DNA of 38,070 nt from Candidatus Omnitrophota bacterium (GCA_020053475.1 JAGVNC010000092.1:1-38070), one strand, 5' to 3'. Shown: positions 8,822 to 18,510, numbered from the stretch's first letter. Program-made: numbers and translations. Notes: generated by a model from the letters alone, not told the origin.

Positions 8822-9838
8822 ATGACATTGTTCATGATAGTGTTGGTCGGGTTGTATTTTTTACTCGTTGTTTATTGGGTGAAACGGTTTGTCGGCGCTT
8901 GGCAGTCCCGCTTAGAGGAGCGCGTGACGAAAGTCAACGATAGTTATCATCAACTGTTGAAGAAGAAAGATGATTTATTCAAAGAAAAGGGTGATCTTCG
9001 CGATGAGGCGCTGCGTATTTTTACTCTCTATGAAATCACCAAAGAAATTACCAAGACGCTCAACGAAGAAGATGCGTTTGCTCTTTTCCAGCAAAAATTA
9101 AAAGAAAATGTTCAGCTTGAAGAATGTTTGTTCATTGATTCGGCCGAGGAAGAAGATGTCAAAAAAATGCGCACGTCACCTGAATATTTTGTCATTTCGT
9201 TGCAAGGCCGTAAACGACGTTTAGGGTATGTGGCCATCAAAGGGATCGTGGAATACGATAAAGAAATTGCAATGATTTTGGCCGGCCAGTTTGCGTTGGC
9301 CTTGCGGCGTGTCAAACTTTACAGTGAAATCGAAAAGATTGCCATTACGGACAGTTTGACGGAACTGCACACCCGCCGGTATTTTTCGGAGCGGTTCTAT
9401 GAAGAAATTAACCGGACCAAATTACGTAAGTTGAAATTGTCTTTGCTCATGATCGACGTTGATTATTTTAAAAATTGTAACGATCAATACGGGCATTTGA
9501 CCGGTGATCAGATTTTACGTGAAATCGGGAAAATCATTAAAGAAAATATCCGGGCCATCGATATCGGGGGAAGGTTTGGCGGAGAAGAATTTTGTGTTGT
9601 CCTGCCAGACACGGATAAGGAAGGGGCCCAGTTTGCCGCGGAACGTATCCGTTACGCGACAGAAACCACCACCATTAAAGCTTACGACACATCCCTTACC
9701 GTCACGGTTAGTATTGGGATCGCCACCGCTCCTGATGATGGGATAGCCGCTAATGAACTGATCGATAAGGCCGATTGGGCTTTATACCGCGCCAAAAAAC
9801 AAGGAAGAAACCGCATTTGTTGCTTCGGTGTTTATTAA
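8822..9838 (+). CDS. membrane-anchored GGDEF diguanylate cyclase
   Basis: A 338-residue protein with one N-terminal membrane helix (about 2-23), a coiled coil, a short GAF-like region (about 65-165) and a GGDEF domain from about 175. GGEEF is at 253-257. The RxxD product-inhibition site is present as R244-A-I-D247, exactly five residues upstream, unlike in the preceding cyclase. The two genes are 15 bases apart and share domain style, so they probably form a tandem pair with different feedback behaviour. It ends the transcription block before a promoter-like gap. Confidence 0.9.
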   Translation: MTLFMIVLVGLYFLLVVYWVKRFVGAWQSRLEERVTKVNDSYHQLLKKKDDLFKEKGDLRDEALRIFTLYEITKEITKTLNEEDAFALFQQKLKENVQLEECLFIDSAEEEDVKKMRTSPEYFVISLQGRKRRLGYVAIKGIVEYDKEIAMILAGQFALALRRVKLYSEIEKIAITDSLTELHTRRYFSERFYEEINRTKLRKLKLSLLMIDVDYFKNCNDQYGHLTGDQILREIGKIIKENIRAIDIGGRFGGEEFCVVLPDTDKEGAQFAAERIRYATETTTIKAYDTSLTVTVSIGIATAPDDGIAANELIDKADWALYRAKKQGRNRICCFGVY

Positions 9839-9859
9839 TTTGAAATATCAAGAATTGCA

Positions 9860-9888
9860 TTGAACGCCCACCCTTTCTCATGTAGAAT
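9860..9888 (+). promoter_or_regulatory. sigma-70 type promoter before the ROK-lptD operon
   Basis: TTGAAC (9860-9865) and TAGAAT (9883-9888) are separated by exactly 17 bases. They lie in a 90-base gap, about 40 bases before the ROK kinase start. This is the best promoter match in the window. Confidence 0.6.
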
Positions 9889-9896
9889 GAGTCAAA

Positions 9897-9917
9897 ATTA
9901 ATAATATAAGTATTAAT
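9897..9917 (+). promoter_or_regulatory. A/T-rich inverted repeat at expected transcription start
   Basis: ATTAATA (9897-9903) and TATTAAT (9911-9917) are perfect inverted arms around a 7-base spacer. They begin about 9 bases after the -10 box. The position would suit an operator, but the low complexity means chance is possible. Confidence 0.35.
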
Positions 9918-9928
9918 ATTGTATTGTT

Positions 9929-10861
9929 ATGAAGAAATTGATTATAGGCGTTGACGTTGGCGGGACCAATATTAAATTGGGCTTGTTGAACTCTTCGGGC
10001 AAGATTATTTCCCGAAGTCGTTTAATAACAGTAACTTTCAGCCGTGATCAACATCGTCTTATTAAGGCTTTGTGCGATGCCATTCAGGCATTGATGGCTA
10101 AAAATCACGTGCAGCGTAAAGACATTTTAGGTATTGGGATGGGGTTGCCCGGGCCCATTAACAGTGCTGAGGGTGTCGTCAAATACCTGCCCAATATCCC
10201 CGGATGGAATGACGTCCCTTTGGGCCGCATCATTCAGTCAAAATTAAAAATCCCCACGTTTATCGATAACGATGTCAATCTGATTACTTTAGGCGAGTGG
10301 AAATTTGGCGTGGGCCGAGGATACAGGAATCTTGTCTGCATGACGCTGGGGACGGGAGTGGGCGGCGGTTTAATTTTAGACGGGAAACTTTATCGCGGGG
10401 AAGGGTTTGTCGCCGGAGAAATCGGCCATATGCTCCACAGCGCCTTGAAACAAAAAAGCACGTTTGGATTTTATGGATATTTTGAGCATTTTGTCGGCAA
10501 CCGTCAACTAATCGCCAACGGTCAAAAAATATTTGGTGCGCGCGATATCCGGATTCAGGATATTTTTGCAAAAGCCCAACAAGGAAACCCGCGCGCCATT
10601 CGGTTTTGGGAAGAAATCGGCGAACATATCGGCAACGTCCTGGTGAGCATTATCAATCTGTTGAACCCCCGCCTCATTATTATCGGCGGTGGTGTAGCCA
10701 ATAATTTCAAATTTTTCCATCCGGCCATCAAGAAAATCATTCAACAACGCGCCATGAAAGTCCACGGACAAATGGTCAAGGTTGTCCGGTCCCGTTTGGG
10801 GGACAGCGCAGGGCTGATTGGGGCGTATGTTCTAGTCAAACAAGAACTTGGATTGAAATAA
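9929..10861 (+). CDS. ROK family sugar kinase (glucokinase-like)
   Basis: A 310-residue ROK kinase, most likely phosphorylating glucose or a related hexose with ATP. The ATP loop is GVDVGGTNIKLGLL near residue 7, the catalytic Asp is D115 in DNDVN, and the second phosphate loop is LGTGVGGG near 140. GEIGH at 163-167 matches the ROK family signature. The zinc-binding Cys cluster that normally follows is gone: residues 176-186 read KSTFGFYGYFE, keeping the glycines and Glu but not the cysteines. No Shine-Dalgarno sequence is visible. Its stop overlaps the start of the LptD-like gene (TAATG). Confidence 0.88.
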   Translation: MKKLIIGVDVGGTNIKLGLLNSSGKIISRSRLITVTFSRDQHRLIKALCDAIQALMAKNHVQRKDILGIGMGLPGPINSAEGVVKYLPNIPGWNDVPLGRIIQSKLKIPTFIDNDVNLITLGEWKFGVGRGYRNLVCMTLGTGVGGGLILDGKLYRGEGFVAGEIGHMLHSALKQKSTFGFYGYFEHFVGNRQLIANGQKIFGARDIRIQDIFAKAQQGNPRAIRFWEEIGEHIGNVLVSIINLLNPRLIIIGGGVANNFKFFHPAIKKIIQQRAMKVHGQMVKVVRSRLGDSAGLIGAYVLVKQELGLK

Positions 10862-13059
10862 TGGGATCCCCGTTTCACCGAAAATGTTTTTACTTAATGG
10901 TGGCCGCCTGTTTTATTTTTTTTGTTGGCCATCCTGTTGCCGCTCAAATCAAGGAGAAAGAGGAAACAGAGGAAGAAGAGCCATCCGCCATGGATCTGGG
11001 AAGTTTAGATTTTACCAAAGGCGGGGCGGTGGAACTCAATGGCGATGTCATTGAGTATTTCGCGGATCAAAATAAAATGACGGCGCGCGGCAACGTCGTT
11101 ATCGTCCATCCGCAGGCCACGCTAAAGGCCGATGAGGTGGATTTCTATCGAAATACAAGTATTGCGCATGCCCGGGGCCACGTCCGCCTGACGACACCCC
11201 AAGCCGACCTTTTTGCCCAAGAGTTGACGTATAACTTTGACACAATGACAGGGGATTTTCACGGGACAAGATTTTTGTCGTATCCCTATTACGGCATCGG
11301 CAAGAAAATCACACGCGTCAGCGATAAACAAATGGTCCTCGAAGCCACGGAAATGACGACGTGCGATCACGATAAGCCGCATTATCATTTGGCCTCCCGT
11401 AAACTCGATGTTTATCCCCAAGATAAAATCATTGCGCGCAATGTGCGTTTTATCGTCGGCAAAGTCCCGTTATTGTATCTCTTAAAATTTACGAAAGACC
11501 TTAAAGAGAAACGTCCCCATCTTCACATTGTTCCGGGGAAGAAGAAAAAATGGGGTGTCTTTACCCTCACGACCGCCCGTTATTATATCAATGATTATTT
11601 GATGGTAGGCTTAACCGTGGATTACCGGTCACGTCGGGGGATTGGGACAGGCGCAGCGTTAGAATATGCCATCCCTGAGGGAGGCAGCGGCGTGATCAAA
11701 GGGTATGTGATGGACGACCGTAATCGCACGCTGGATCATCATACCGATGAGGAACGCTATAAATACGAATGGCGCCACAAATGGGATATCAACGAAGCGA
11801 CGGATTTCATTGCCCAATTTTATAAGATCAAAGATAGCGAGTTCTTAGAAGATTTCTTTGAATTAGAGCGCGATGAAGATGATTCTCCCGATACGTTTGC
11901 TTTATTGACTCACAATTTCCCCTCGGGAACGTTGAGTTTGCGCACAGATGCCCGCGTCAATCCTTATGAAACGATCGTTGAGAAACTACCGGAGGTGCGC
12001 TACGATTTGCAAACCCAGGAAATCGTCGAAAGCGGATTTTTCCTGAAGAACAAGACCACCGCATCGAGTTTAGTGAAAAAAGAAGCTAAACCCAGCACGG
12101 TCAAACTAGACACCAACCGTTTAGATTTTGACAATGAAGTTTCCTATCCCTTCAAATTATCGATTATCGAAGTTACGCCTTTTGTGGGGGGGAGTGAAAC
12201 TTATTATAGCCAGACGGCCGCTGCAGGAGATGACGTGCTCCGCGGGCAATTCCGGGCAGGGACTAGCATGACTACCAAATTTTTTAAGGTGTTTGATGCC
12301 GAAGGCCGTTTTTGGGACCCGGATGTCAAGCGATTACGTCATATTGTCACCCCCATTGTCACGTATGAATATTCCGCTGATCCAACGGTGCCTGCATCTA
12401 ATCTATTTGCTCTTGATGGGATTGATGCCATTGATAATCGTAATAATATGAATTTTGCGTTAGAAAATAAAATTCAGGTTAAAAAAGACGACGAAAGCAT
12501 CGACTTGCTGCGTTGGCGTTCAGGGATTGACTATAAGTATAAGCAAGACCCTGGCGGGAAAGGGTTTGATCAGATTAAAACGGAAGTCGATTTACGGCCC
12601 GTTGATTGGATTAATTTTTATTTTGATAGCCTTTATAGCACGCGCACCCGTAAACTGAATACGGCTAATTTTGATTTTTATATTAATGGCAAAGAGAAAC
12701 AGTGGAGTTTGGCCTTAGGCAAACGCTATAATCGGCTTGTCGATGATCAAATTACAGCGGATTTCAGTATGCGGCTTAACCCTAAATGGTCGTTTCGTAT
12801 TTATGAGCGCTACGATATCTTAGGAGCTTCGTTAAAAGAACAAGAGTATAGGCTAAGCCGGGATCTCCATGAATGGATCTTAGATATTATCGTTAACGAT
12901 AATAAAAGTAATGGAAATACCATCCTTTTTGTGTTAAGTTTAAAGGCTTTTCCAGGGGATGGGCTTGAATTTGGCTCACAATTGCATCGCCGTGCCCCGG
13001 GGTCTCAGTTACAAAATCAAGCTTCGGCCCCACTCCCAGAGCCAACATCAACGCCATAA
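10861..13059 (+). CDS. lptD: LptD-like LPS assembly outer-membrane protein
   Basis: A 732-residue protein that, by family, inserts lipopolysaccharide into the outer leaflet of the outer membrane. A signal peptide occupies about 1-28, with likely cleavage after VAA. An acidic linker is followed by an OstA/LptA-type jelly-roll domain (about 50-175), seen in NGDVIEYFADQNKMTARGNV and repeated short beta strands. The LptD-type junction TTCDHDKPHYHLASRKLDV leads into a long C-terminal beta barrel rich in alternating aromatic strands. The N-terminal Cys pair that forms disulfides in E. coli LptD is not evident. The gene marks the organism as diderm and starts on the last base of the ROK kinase stop codon. 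Confidence 0.85.
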   Translation: MGSPFHRKCFYLMVAACFIFFVGHPVAAQIKEKEETEEEEPSAMDLGSLDFTKGGAVELNGDVIEYFADQNKMTARGNVVIVHPQATLKADEVDFYRNTSIAHARGHVRLTTPQADLFAQELTYNFDTMTGDFHGTRFLSYPYYGIGKKITRVSDKQMVLEATEMTTCDHDKPHYHLASRKLDVYPQDKIIARNVRFIVGKVPLLYLLKFTKDLKEKRPHLHIVPGKKKKWGVFTLTTARYYINDYLMVGLTVDYRSRRGIGTGAALEYAIPEGGSGVIKGYVMDDRNRTLDHHTDEERYKYEWRHKWDINEATDFIAQFYKIKDSEFLEDFFELERDEDDSPDTFALLTHNFPSGTLSLRTDARVNPYETIVEKLPEVRYDLQTQEIVESGFFLKNKTTASSLVKKEAKPSTVKLDTNRLDFDNEVSYPFKLSIIEVTPFVGGSETYYSQTAAAGDDVLRGQFRAGTSMTTKFFKVFDAEGRFWDPDVKRLRHIVTPIVTYEYSADPTVPASNLFALDGIDAIDNRNNMNFALENKIQVKKDDESIDLLRWRSGIDYKYKQDPGGKGFDQIKTEVDLRPVDWINFYFDSLYSTRTRKLNTANFDFYINGKEKQWSLALGKRYNRLVDDQITADFSMRLNPKWSFRIYERYDILGASLKEQEYRLSRDLHEWILDIIVNDNKSNGNTILFVLSLKAFPGDGLEFGSQLHRRAPGSQLQNQASAPLPEPTSTP

Positions 13060-13069
13060 AGGAGTTAGA

Positions 13070-14404
13070 GTGAACATCGCTATTATTGGTTCGGGATATG
13101 TCGGACTCGTAACAGGAGTCTGTTTGGCGGAATTAGGGCACAAAGTGATTTGTGTGGATATTGACCGCGAGAAGATTGCCAAGTTAAACAAAGGGCAGGT
13201 GTCGATTTATGAACCCGGCCTTGAGGAGCTGTTAAAAAAATTCCTTAAGAATAAACAACTTTCTTTTACCACATCGATCCAAGAGGCCACCCAAAAATCA
13301 TTGGCCATTTTCATTGCGGTGGGAACGCCATCCAAAAAGAATGGCGAAGCGGATTTAACTTATGTAGAGAACGTTGCCGCTAAAATCGCCCGTCATATGG
13401 ACGGATATCGGTTAATTATCGAGAAGTCGACCGTCCCCGCAGAGACAGGCAAGAGGATTGAACGCACCGTCAAATTTAATCTTCCTAAAAAATTCCGTAA
13501 AACCAACCTGCGCGAACCGGCATTTGATGTGGCGTCCAACCCGGAATTTTTAAGAGAAGGCTCCGCCATTCATGATTTTATGCATCCTGACCGTGTCGTC
13601 ATCGGCGTAGAATCCAAACGGGCCGAAAAAATGTTGCGCGAGATTTATGAGCCCCTGAAGCCTAAGTTCGTCGTCACCAACATCAACTCCGCGGAGCTGA
13701 TTAAACATGCCTCGAATTCTTTTTTGGCGACCAAAATTTCTTTTATCAATGCCGTTTCCCAAATTTGTAACAATATCGGCGCCGATATTTTGAAAGTGGC
13801 TGAAGGCATGGGATATGATAAGCGGATCGGCCGTAGTTTTTTGGATGCCGGGATCGGCTACGGCGGGAGCTGTTTTCCCAAAGACGTGGACGCGTTTATT
13901 CGCCTGAGCGAACACAGCGGTTATGATTTCGCTCTTCTTAAAGAGGTCCGCGAGGTGAACCAAAAACAGGTTACGGCCTTTATCCAATTGATCGAAGATA
14001 AGATGTGGATCGTTAAAAACAAGGTGGTAGGGGTGTTAGGGTTGGCCTTTAAACCCAATACCGACGATATGCGGAACGCCCCTTCGTTGGACATCATTCG
14101 TTTGTTGCAGCACGAAGGAGCCAAGGTGAAGGCGTACGATCCTCAGGCCATGGCGAAAGCACGCAAATTATTGAAGGGCGTGACGTTTAGCCGTGACGTT
14201 TATCAGTTGGCCAAAGGGTGTGATTGTTTGATCGTGTGCACCGAATGGGATTTGTTTAAACAAATTAATTTCCGGCGCGTTAAACAGGCCATGAACCAAG
14301 CGATGATTTTTGACGGGCGTAATTTGTTCCACGACATTGACTTGGCCGGCATGGGGTTTGAATATCATGGCGTGGGTCGAGGCCATAAAAAAATAGATAG
14401 CTAG
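13070..14404 (+). CDS. ugd: UDP-glucose 6-dehydrogenase
   Basis: A 444-residue NAD-dependent enzyme that oxidises UDP-glucose to UDP-glucuronate. The Rossmann motif GSGYVGLVTGVCLAELG starts near residue 7. VASNPEFLREGSA is the family signature in the middle, and the catalytic Cys268 lies in GGSCFPKD. The start is a GTG at 13070 preceded by AAAGGAG five bases upstream; starting earlier would run into the lptD coding region. Its product feeds the UDP-xylose synthase two genes downstream. Confidence 0.95.
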   Translation: MNIAIIGSGYVGLVTGVCLAELGHKVICVDIDREKIAKLNKGQVSIYEPGLEELLKKFLKNKQLSFTTSIQEATQKSLAIFIAVGTPSKKNGEADLTYVENVAAKIARHMDGYRLIIEKSTVPAETGKRIERTVKFNLPKKFRKTNLREPAFDVASNPEFLREGSAIHDFMHPDRVVIGVESKRAEKMLREIYEPLKPKFVVTNINSAELIKHASNSFLATKISFINAVSQICNNIGADILKVAEGMGYDKRIGRSFLDAGIGYGGSCFPKDVDAFIRLSEHSGYDFALLKEVREVNQKQVTAFIQLIEDKMWIVKNKVVGVLGLAFKPNTDDMRNAPSLDIIRLLQHEGAKVKAYDPQAMAKARKLLKGVTFSRDVYQLAKGCDCLIVCTEWDLFKQINFRRVKQAMNQAMIFDGRNLFHDIDLAGMGFEYHGVGRGHKKIDS

Positions 14405-14414
14405 GACTGGTGCG

Positions 14415-15710
14415 GTGGTCACGCAATTAGAAACAAAAATTTTAAATAAAAAAGCGCGGTTAGCGGTTGTCGGGTTGGGATATGTCGGGTTGCCTTTGGC
14501 GGTGCATTTTGCCAAAGCCGGGTTTCGGGTCTTAGGCCTTGATACAGATCAAGACCGTGTGTCCAGGATCAAGCAAGGCTCCAGCTATATCGTTGATATT
14601 CCTTCGTCGGATATCGCCAAGATCCTGCGTAGCGGCCGTCTCCAGGCCTCAACCGACTTTTCTCTGTTGAAGTCCGTGGATGTCGTCATCATCTGCGTTC
14701 CCACACCCCTCAAAAGAAAATATACGCCGGATATTTCGTTTATGCTAGGAGCGATCCGGTCGATTCGCCGCTATATCCCCAAAGGGGCTTTGGTGATTTT
14801 GGAAAGCACGACGTATCCGGGGACGACGGAAGAGTTGATTAAGCCGGAATTGGAGAAGGACAAAAAGAGGGAAGGCAAAGATTTCTTTTTGGCATTTTCA
14901 CCGGAGCGCATTGATCCGGGGAGCAAAAAGTTCCCTCTGAATAAAATCCCTAAATTGGTGGGTGGGATCAGTCCCCAAAGCGGCCAATTGGCGGCCCTTT
15001 TGTATCGCAAAATTGTCCCGCAAGTTCATCTTTTGTCTTCCGCTAAGGCCGCGGAGATGACCAAGCTCTTGGAAAATTCGTTTCGGATCATTAACATCGG
15101 ATGGATCAATGAAATGGCGATGATCTGCCATCATATGGGGATCGATGTCTGGGAAGTGATCGAAGCGGCCAAAACAAAACCTTTTGGGTTTATGCCGTTT
15201 TATCCGGGGTTAGGCGTCGGTGGACATTGTATTCCCGATGACCCTTTATACTTGCATTGGAAAGCCAAGCGTTATGGGTATAACCCGCGCTTTATTAAAC
15301 TTGCCGCCGATATCAATGCCGGGATGCCGCATTATGCGGCCCAACGGCTGATCCGTTATTTAAAACATAAGCCGTTGCCCAAAGTAAAAATTTTAATCGT
15401 CGGTGTGACGTACAAAAAAGATGTGAAGGATTTACGTAAATCCCCGCCGCTTAAATTCATTGAGGCCTTACGCAAATATCGATGCCAAGTGGATTACACG
15501 GATCCTTATATCCCTTACTTGGAGTGGGAAGATATTCACTCAGCGTCGGTGGAGTTGGATAAAAAGAAGGTCGGCTCTTATGACTGTGTGGTCATCGCCA
15601 CCGATCATAGCAACATCAATTACAAGCTGATTTTAGATAACGCCAAATTTATTTTTGATATCCGGAATGTTTACGCTGGGGCTTCCAGTAAAAAAGTCGT
15701 GCGTTTTTAA
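14415..15710 (+). CDS. nucleotide sugar dehydrogenase, WbpA/WecC type
   Basis: A 431-residue UDP-sugar dehydrogenase of the UDP-N-acetylglucosamine / N-acetylmannosamine 6-dehydrogenase group. It has VVGLGYVGLPLAVHFAKAG near residue 18, STTYPGTTEE, FSPERIDPG and the catalytic Cys272 in GVGGHCIPDDP. The PxxP and SPERxDPG features separate it from the UDP-glucose dehydrogenase just upstream. It starts at a GTG ten bases after the previous stop. The product is probably a UDP-N-acetylhexosaminuronate for surface polysaccharide, possibly used by the aminotransferase at 34310; that link is inference. Confidence 0.9.
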   Translation: MVTQLETKILNKKARLAVVGLGYVGLPLAVHFAKAGFRVLGLDTDQDRVSRIKQGSSYIVDIPSSDIAKILRSGRLQASTDFSLLKSVDVVIICVPTPLKRKYTPDISFMLGAIRSIRRYIPKGALVILESTTYPGTTEELIKPELEKDKKREGKDFFLAFSPERIDPGSKKFPLNKIPKLVGGISPQSGQLAALLYRKIVPQVHLLSSAKAAEMTKLLENSFRIINIGWINEMAMICHHMGIDVWEVIEAAKTKPFGFMPFYPGLGVGGHCIPDDPLYLHWKAKRYGYNPRFIKLAADINAGMPHYAAQRLIRYLKHKPLPKVKILIVGVTYKKDVKDLRKSPPLKFIEALRKYRCQVDYTDPYIPYLEWEDIHSASVELDKKKVGSYDCVVIATDHSNINYKLILDNAKFIFDIRNVYAGASSKKVVRF

Positions 15711-15722
15711 GGAAGAAATATC

Positions 15723-16673
15723 ATGGGTCAACGTAAAAAAGTAACAGTCATCACCGGCGGGGCGGGATTTTTAGGAAGCCACTTGTGTGACCGGTTTTTG
15801 GCAGAGGGACGCAAAGTTGTTTGTGTCGATAATTTAATTACGGGGAATTTAAAGAATATCGCCCATTTGTCAAAAGTAAAGGATTTCGAATTCATTAAGC
15901 ATGATATTTCGAAAGAGTTTCGTTACAACGGCCCGGTGGATTCTGTGCTGCACTTTGCTTCTCCGGCGAGCCCGGTGGATTATTTGAATTATCCCATTCA
16001 AACACTCAAGGTCGGCTCTTTGGGGACGCACAATACATTAGGATTAGCTAAATTAAAGAAAGCGCGGTATCTGTTGGCGTCGACGTCGGAAGTCTACGGC
16101 GACCCGTTGGTCCATCCGCAAAAAGAAACGTATTGGGGCAATGTCAATCCCTTGGGGCCGCGCGGCGTTTACGATGAATCCAAACGTTTCGCGGAGGCCA
16201 TCACCATGGCGTATTACCGCACGCATCAAGTGGATGTGCGGATCATCCGTATTTTTAATACATACGGCCCGCGCATGCGCATTCAAGACGGGCGCGTTGT
16301 CCCGAATTTTATTTATCAAGCCCTGACCGGCCGGCCATTGACCGTTTATGGGACAGGACGACAGACGCGTTCGTTTTGTTATTATTCTGATTTAGTGGAA
16401 GGGATTTGGCGGATGTTAAGATCATCGGTGACGGGGCCTGTGAATTTAGGGAACCCCAATGAATTTACGATATTGGAATTCGCGCAGTTATTGATTAAAA
16501 TTTTAGGAAAGAAATGTAAAATTGTTTATCAACCATTACCGCAGGACGATCCCAAACAGCGTCGGCCGAATATCGGTTTAGCCCGCCGTCATTTGAAGTG
16601 GGACCCGAAGGTCAATTTAGAGGACGGCCTGCGCGATACGCTCGTTTGGTTTCAGCAACAAGGATTGGAATAG
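15723..16673 (+). CDS. uxs: UDP-glucuronate decarboxylase (UDP-xylose synthase)
   Basis: A 316-residue extended SDR enzyme that converts UDP-glucuronate to UDP-xylose. [16 protein letters not shown] starts near residue 10. The UXS-specific strings [20 protein letters not shown] and [14 protein letters not shown] are present, and the active-site Tyr and Lys occur in [18 protein letters not shown] and the conserved late RRPN motif complete the match. The enzyme uses the product of the dehydrogenase at 13070, which supports a local glucose to glucuronate to xylose route. Confidence 0.95.
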   Translation: MGQRKKVTVITGGAGFLGSHLCDRFLAEGRKVVCVDNLITGNLKNIAHLSKVKDFEFIKHDISKEFRYNGPVDSVLHFASPASPVDYLNYPIQTLKVGSLGTHNTLGLAKLKKARYLLASTSEVYGDPLVHPQKETYWGNVNPLGPRGVYDESKRFAEAITMAYYRTHQVDVRIIRIFNTYGPRMRIQDGRVVPNFIYQALTGRPLTVYGTGRQTRSFCYYSDLVEGIWRMLRSSVTGPVNLGNPNEFTILEFAQLLIKILGKKCKIVYQPLPQDDPKQRRPNIGLARRHLKWDPKVNLEDGLRDTLVWFQQQGLE

Positions 16674-16675
16674 GC

Positions 16676-18508
16676 ATGGTCGCCCAACAATCGACATACA
16701 TTTTAGGCATTTCGGCATTTTATCACGACAGCGCTGCTTGTTTGGTCAAAGACGGCACGATCGTGGCCGCGGCCCAAGAGGAGCGTTTCACGCGCAAGAA
16801 ACATGATTTTGAGTTTCCGCGCAATGCCATTGCGTATTGCCTGCGCGAGGCCGGGATCACGGCTAACAATTTAAGTTTCGTCGGTTTTTATGATAAGCCA
16901 TTTTTAAAATTCGAACGGCTTTTGTTAACGTATCTGACGTATGCTCCTTGGGGGATCCGTTCATTCTTAAAAGGGATGCCTTTGTGGCTTAAACAAAAAT
17001 TGTACATAAAAGATTTGATTAAAGAAGAGTTGGGTTATGAAGGCGATGTTATTTTCTCCGAACATCATGAGAGCCATGCGGCGTCGGCATTTTATCCTTC
17101 GCCGTTTGATGAAGCGGCTATTTTGACGTTAGACGGCGTGGGGGAATGGGCGACGACCAGTTACGGCGTGGGCCAAGGCAACGCGATTAATTTAATGGCG
17201 GAAATCCGCTTTCCGCACTCGTTAGGGCTTTTGTATTCGGCGTTTACGTATTATGTGGGATTTCGTGTCAATTCGGGAGAATATAAATTGATGGGCTTGG
17301 CGCCCTACGGAGAGCCGCGCTATGCGGATGTGATCCGTCAGGAACTGATCGATATTAAACCCGATGGGTCGTTTAAACTTAATATGAAATATTTTAATTA
17401 CTGCGCCGGATTGACGATGACCAATCATCGGTTTCACGATCTGTTCGGCGGGCCGCCGCGCAAGCCGGAATCTCCCATCACCCCAAAAGACATGGATGTG
17501 GCCCGTTCCATCCAAGATGTTACTGAAGAGGTCATGCTTAAGATGGCGAATCATGTCCATAAAGTGACGGGTGAACAAAATTTGTGTTTGGCGGGAGGAG
17601 TGGCGCTCAATTGTGTCGGCAACGGGGTGATTTTGCGGCAGAGCAAATTTAAAAATATTTGGATCCAACCGGCCGCCGGGGACGCGGGCGGGGCGCTAGG
17701 CGTTGCTTTGTTCATCTGGTACCGTTATCTCAACAATCCGCGGAATGTCAATGAGCAAGACGACCTTCAGAAGGGATCGTACTTAGGGCCGCAGTATAGT
17801 TCGTCCTATATCAAGGATTTTTTGGATAGTAAGCAAGCGCCTTACGAAGAGTTGAGCGACGAGCAATTACCTTCGAGGGTTGCGCAACTTGTCGCCCAGC
17901 AAAATGTGGTCGGATTGTGCATCGGCCGAATGGAATTTGGGCCGCGCGCGTTGGGGAGCCGGAGCATCATCGGTGACGCGCGCAGCGAAGCCATGCAATC
18001 GGTGATGAACCTTAAAATTAAATTCCGGGAATCGTTCCGTCCGTTTGCCCCAAGTGTGTTAGAAGAAAAAGTTTCCCAGCATTTTGATTTTCGCGGGACA
18101 AGCCCGTATATGCTTTTGGTCGCCCGGGTGCGCGAAGATAAAATTTATCAATCGCCGCAGAATAACGGCGCCCGGGGGTTAGAAAAATTAAAAGTGAAGC
18201 GTTCTGATATCCCGGCGATTACCCATGTTGATTATTCGGCGCGGATCCAGACGGTTTCGGCGAAAACCAATCCGGTGTTTCATCAAATCATCGCTGAGTT
18301 TGACCGCCTGACAGGTTGTCCGGTGATCATCAACACATCGTTTAATATCCGGGGAGAACCGATCGTCTGCACGCCACAGGACGCGTACAGGTGTTTTATG
18401 TGCACGGAAATGGATTATTTGGTGTTAGGGAATTTTATGATCGAGAAAAAAAAGCAACCCAATGCGGACAAATACAAAAAAGAACAAATTTCGACAACGT
18501 TGGATTAG
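16676..18508 (+). CDS. O-carbamoyltransferase, NodU/CmcH/SxtI family
   Basis: A 610-residue enzyme that should transfer a carbamoyl group from carbamoyl phosphate to a hydroxyl, here probably on a sugar. The N-terminal ASKHA-like domain starts with GISAFYHDSAACLV and contains the His-rich HHESH at 130-134, LTLDGVGEWATTS and the conserved YKLMGLAPYG. LAGGVALNCVGNG follows, and the C-terminal YrdC-like carbamoylation region has FGPRALGSRSIIGDAR. Length and motifs are complete. The ATG at 16676 is chosen because it precedes the conserved N terminus and has AAGGA at 16660. The next two genes resemble the SxtJ and SxtK partners of this family. Confidence 0.93.
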   Translation: MVAQQSTYILGISAFYHDSAACLVKDGTIVAAAQEERFTRKKHDFEFPRNAIAYCLREAGITANNLSFVGFYDKPFLKFERLLLTYLTYAPWGIRSFLKGMPLWLKQKLYIKDLIKEELGYEGDVIFSEHHESHAASAFYPSPFDEAAILTLDGVGEWATTSYGVGQGNAINLMAEIRFPHSLGLLYSAFTYYVGFRVNSGEYKLMGLAPYGEPRYADVIRQELIDIKPDGSFKLNMKYFNYCAGLTMTNHRFHDLFGGPPRKPESPITPKDMDVARSIQDVTEEVMLKMANHVHKVTGEQNLCLAGGVALNCVGNGVILRQSKFKNIWIQPAAGDAGGALGVALFIWYRYLNNPRNVNEQDDLQKGSYLGPQYSSSYIKDFLDSKQAPYEELSDEQLPSRVAQLVAQQNVVGLCIGRMEFGPRALGSRSIIGDARSEAMQSVMNLKIKFRESFRPFAPSVLEEKVSQHFDFRGTSPYMLLVARVREDKIYQSPQNNGARGLEKLKVKRSDIPAITHVDYSARIQTVSAKTNPVFHQIIAEFDRLTGCPVIINTSFNIRGEPIVCTPQDAYRCFMCTEMDYLVLGNFMIEKKKQPNADKYKKEQISTTLD

Positions 18509-18510
18509 GC

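Noticed and set aside
12959-13069. Longer start of UDP-glucose dehydrogenase within lptD
   Set aside because: The Rossmann motif begins seven residues after the GTG at 13070, which has AAAGGAG upstream; the extension adds non-homologous sequence.
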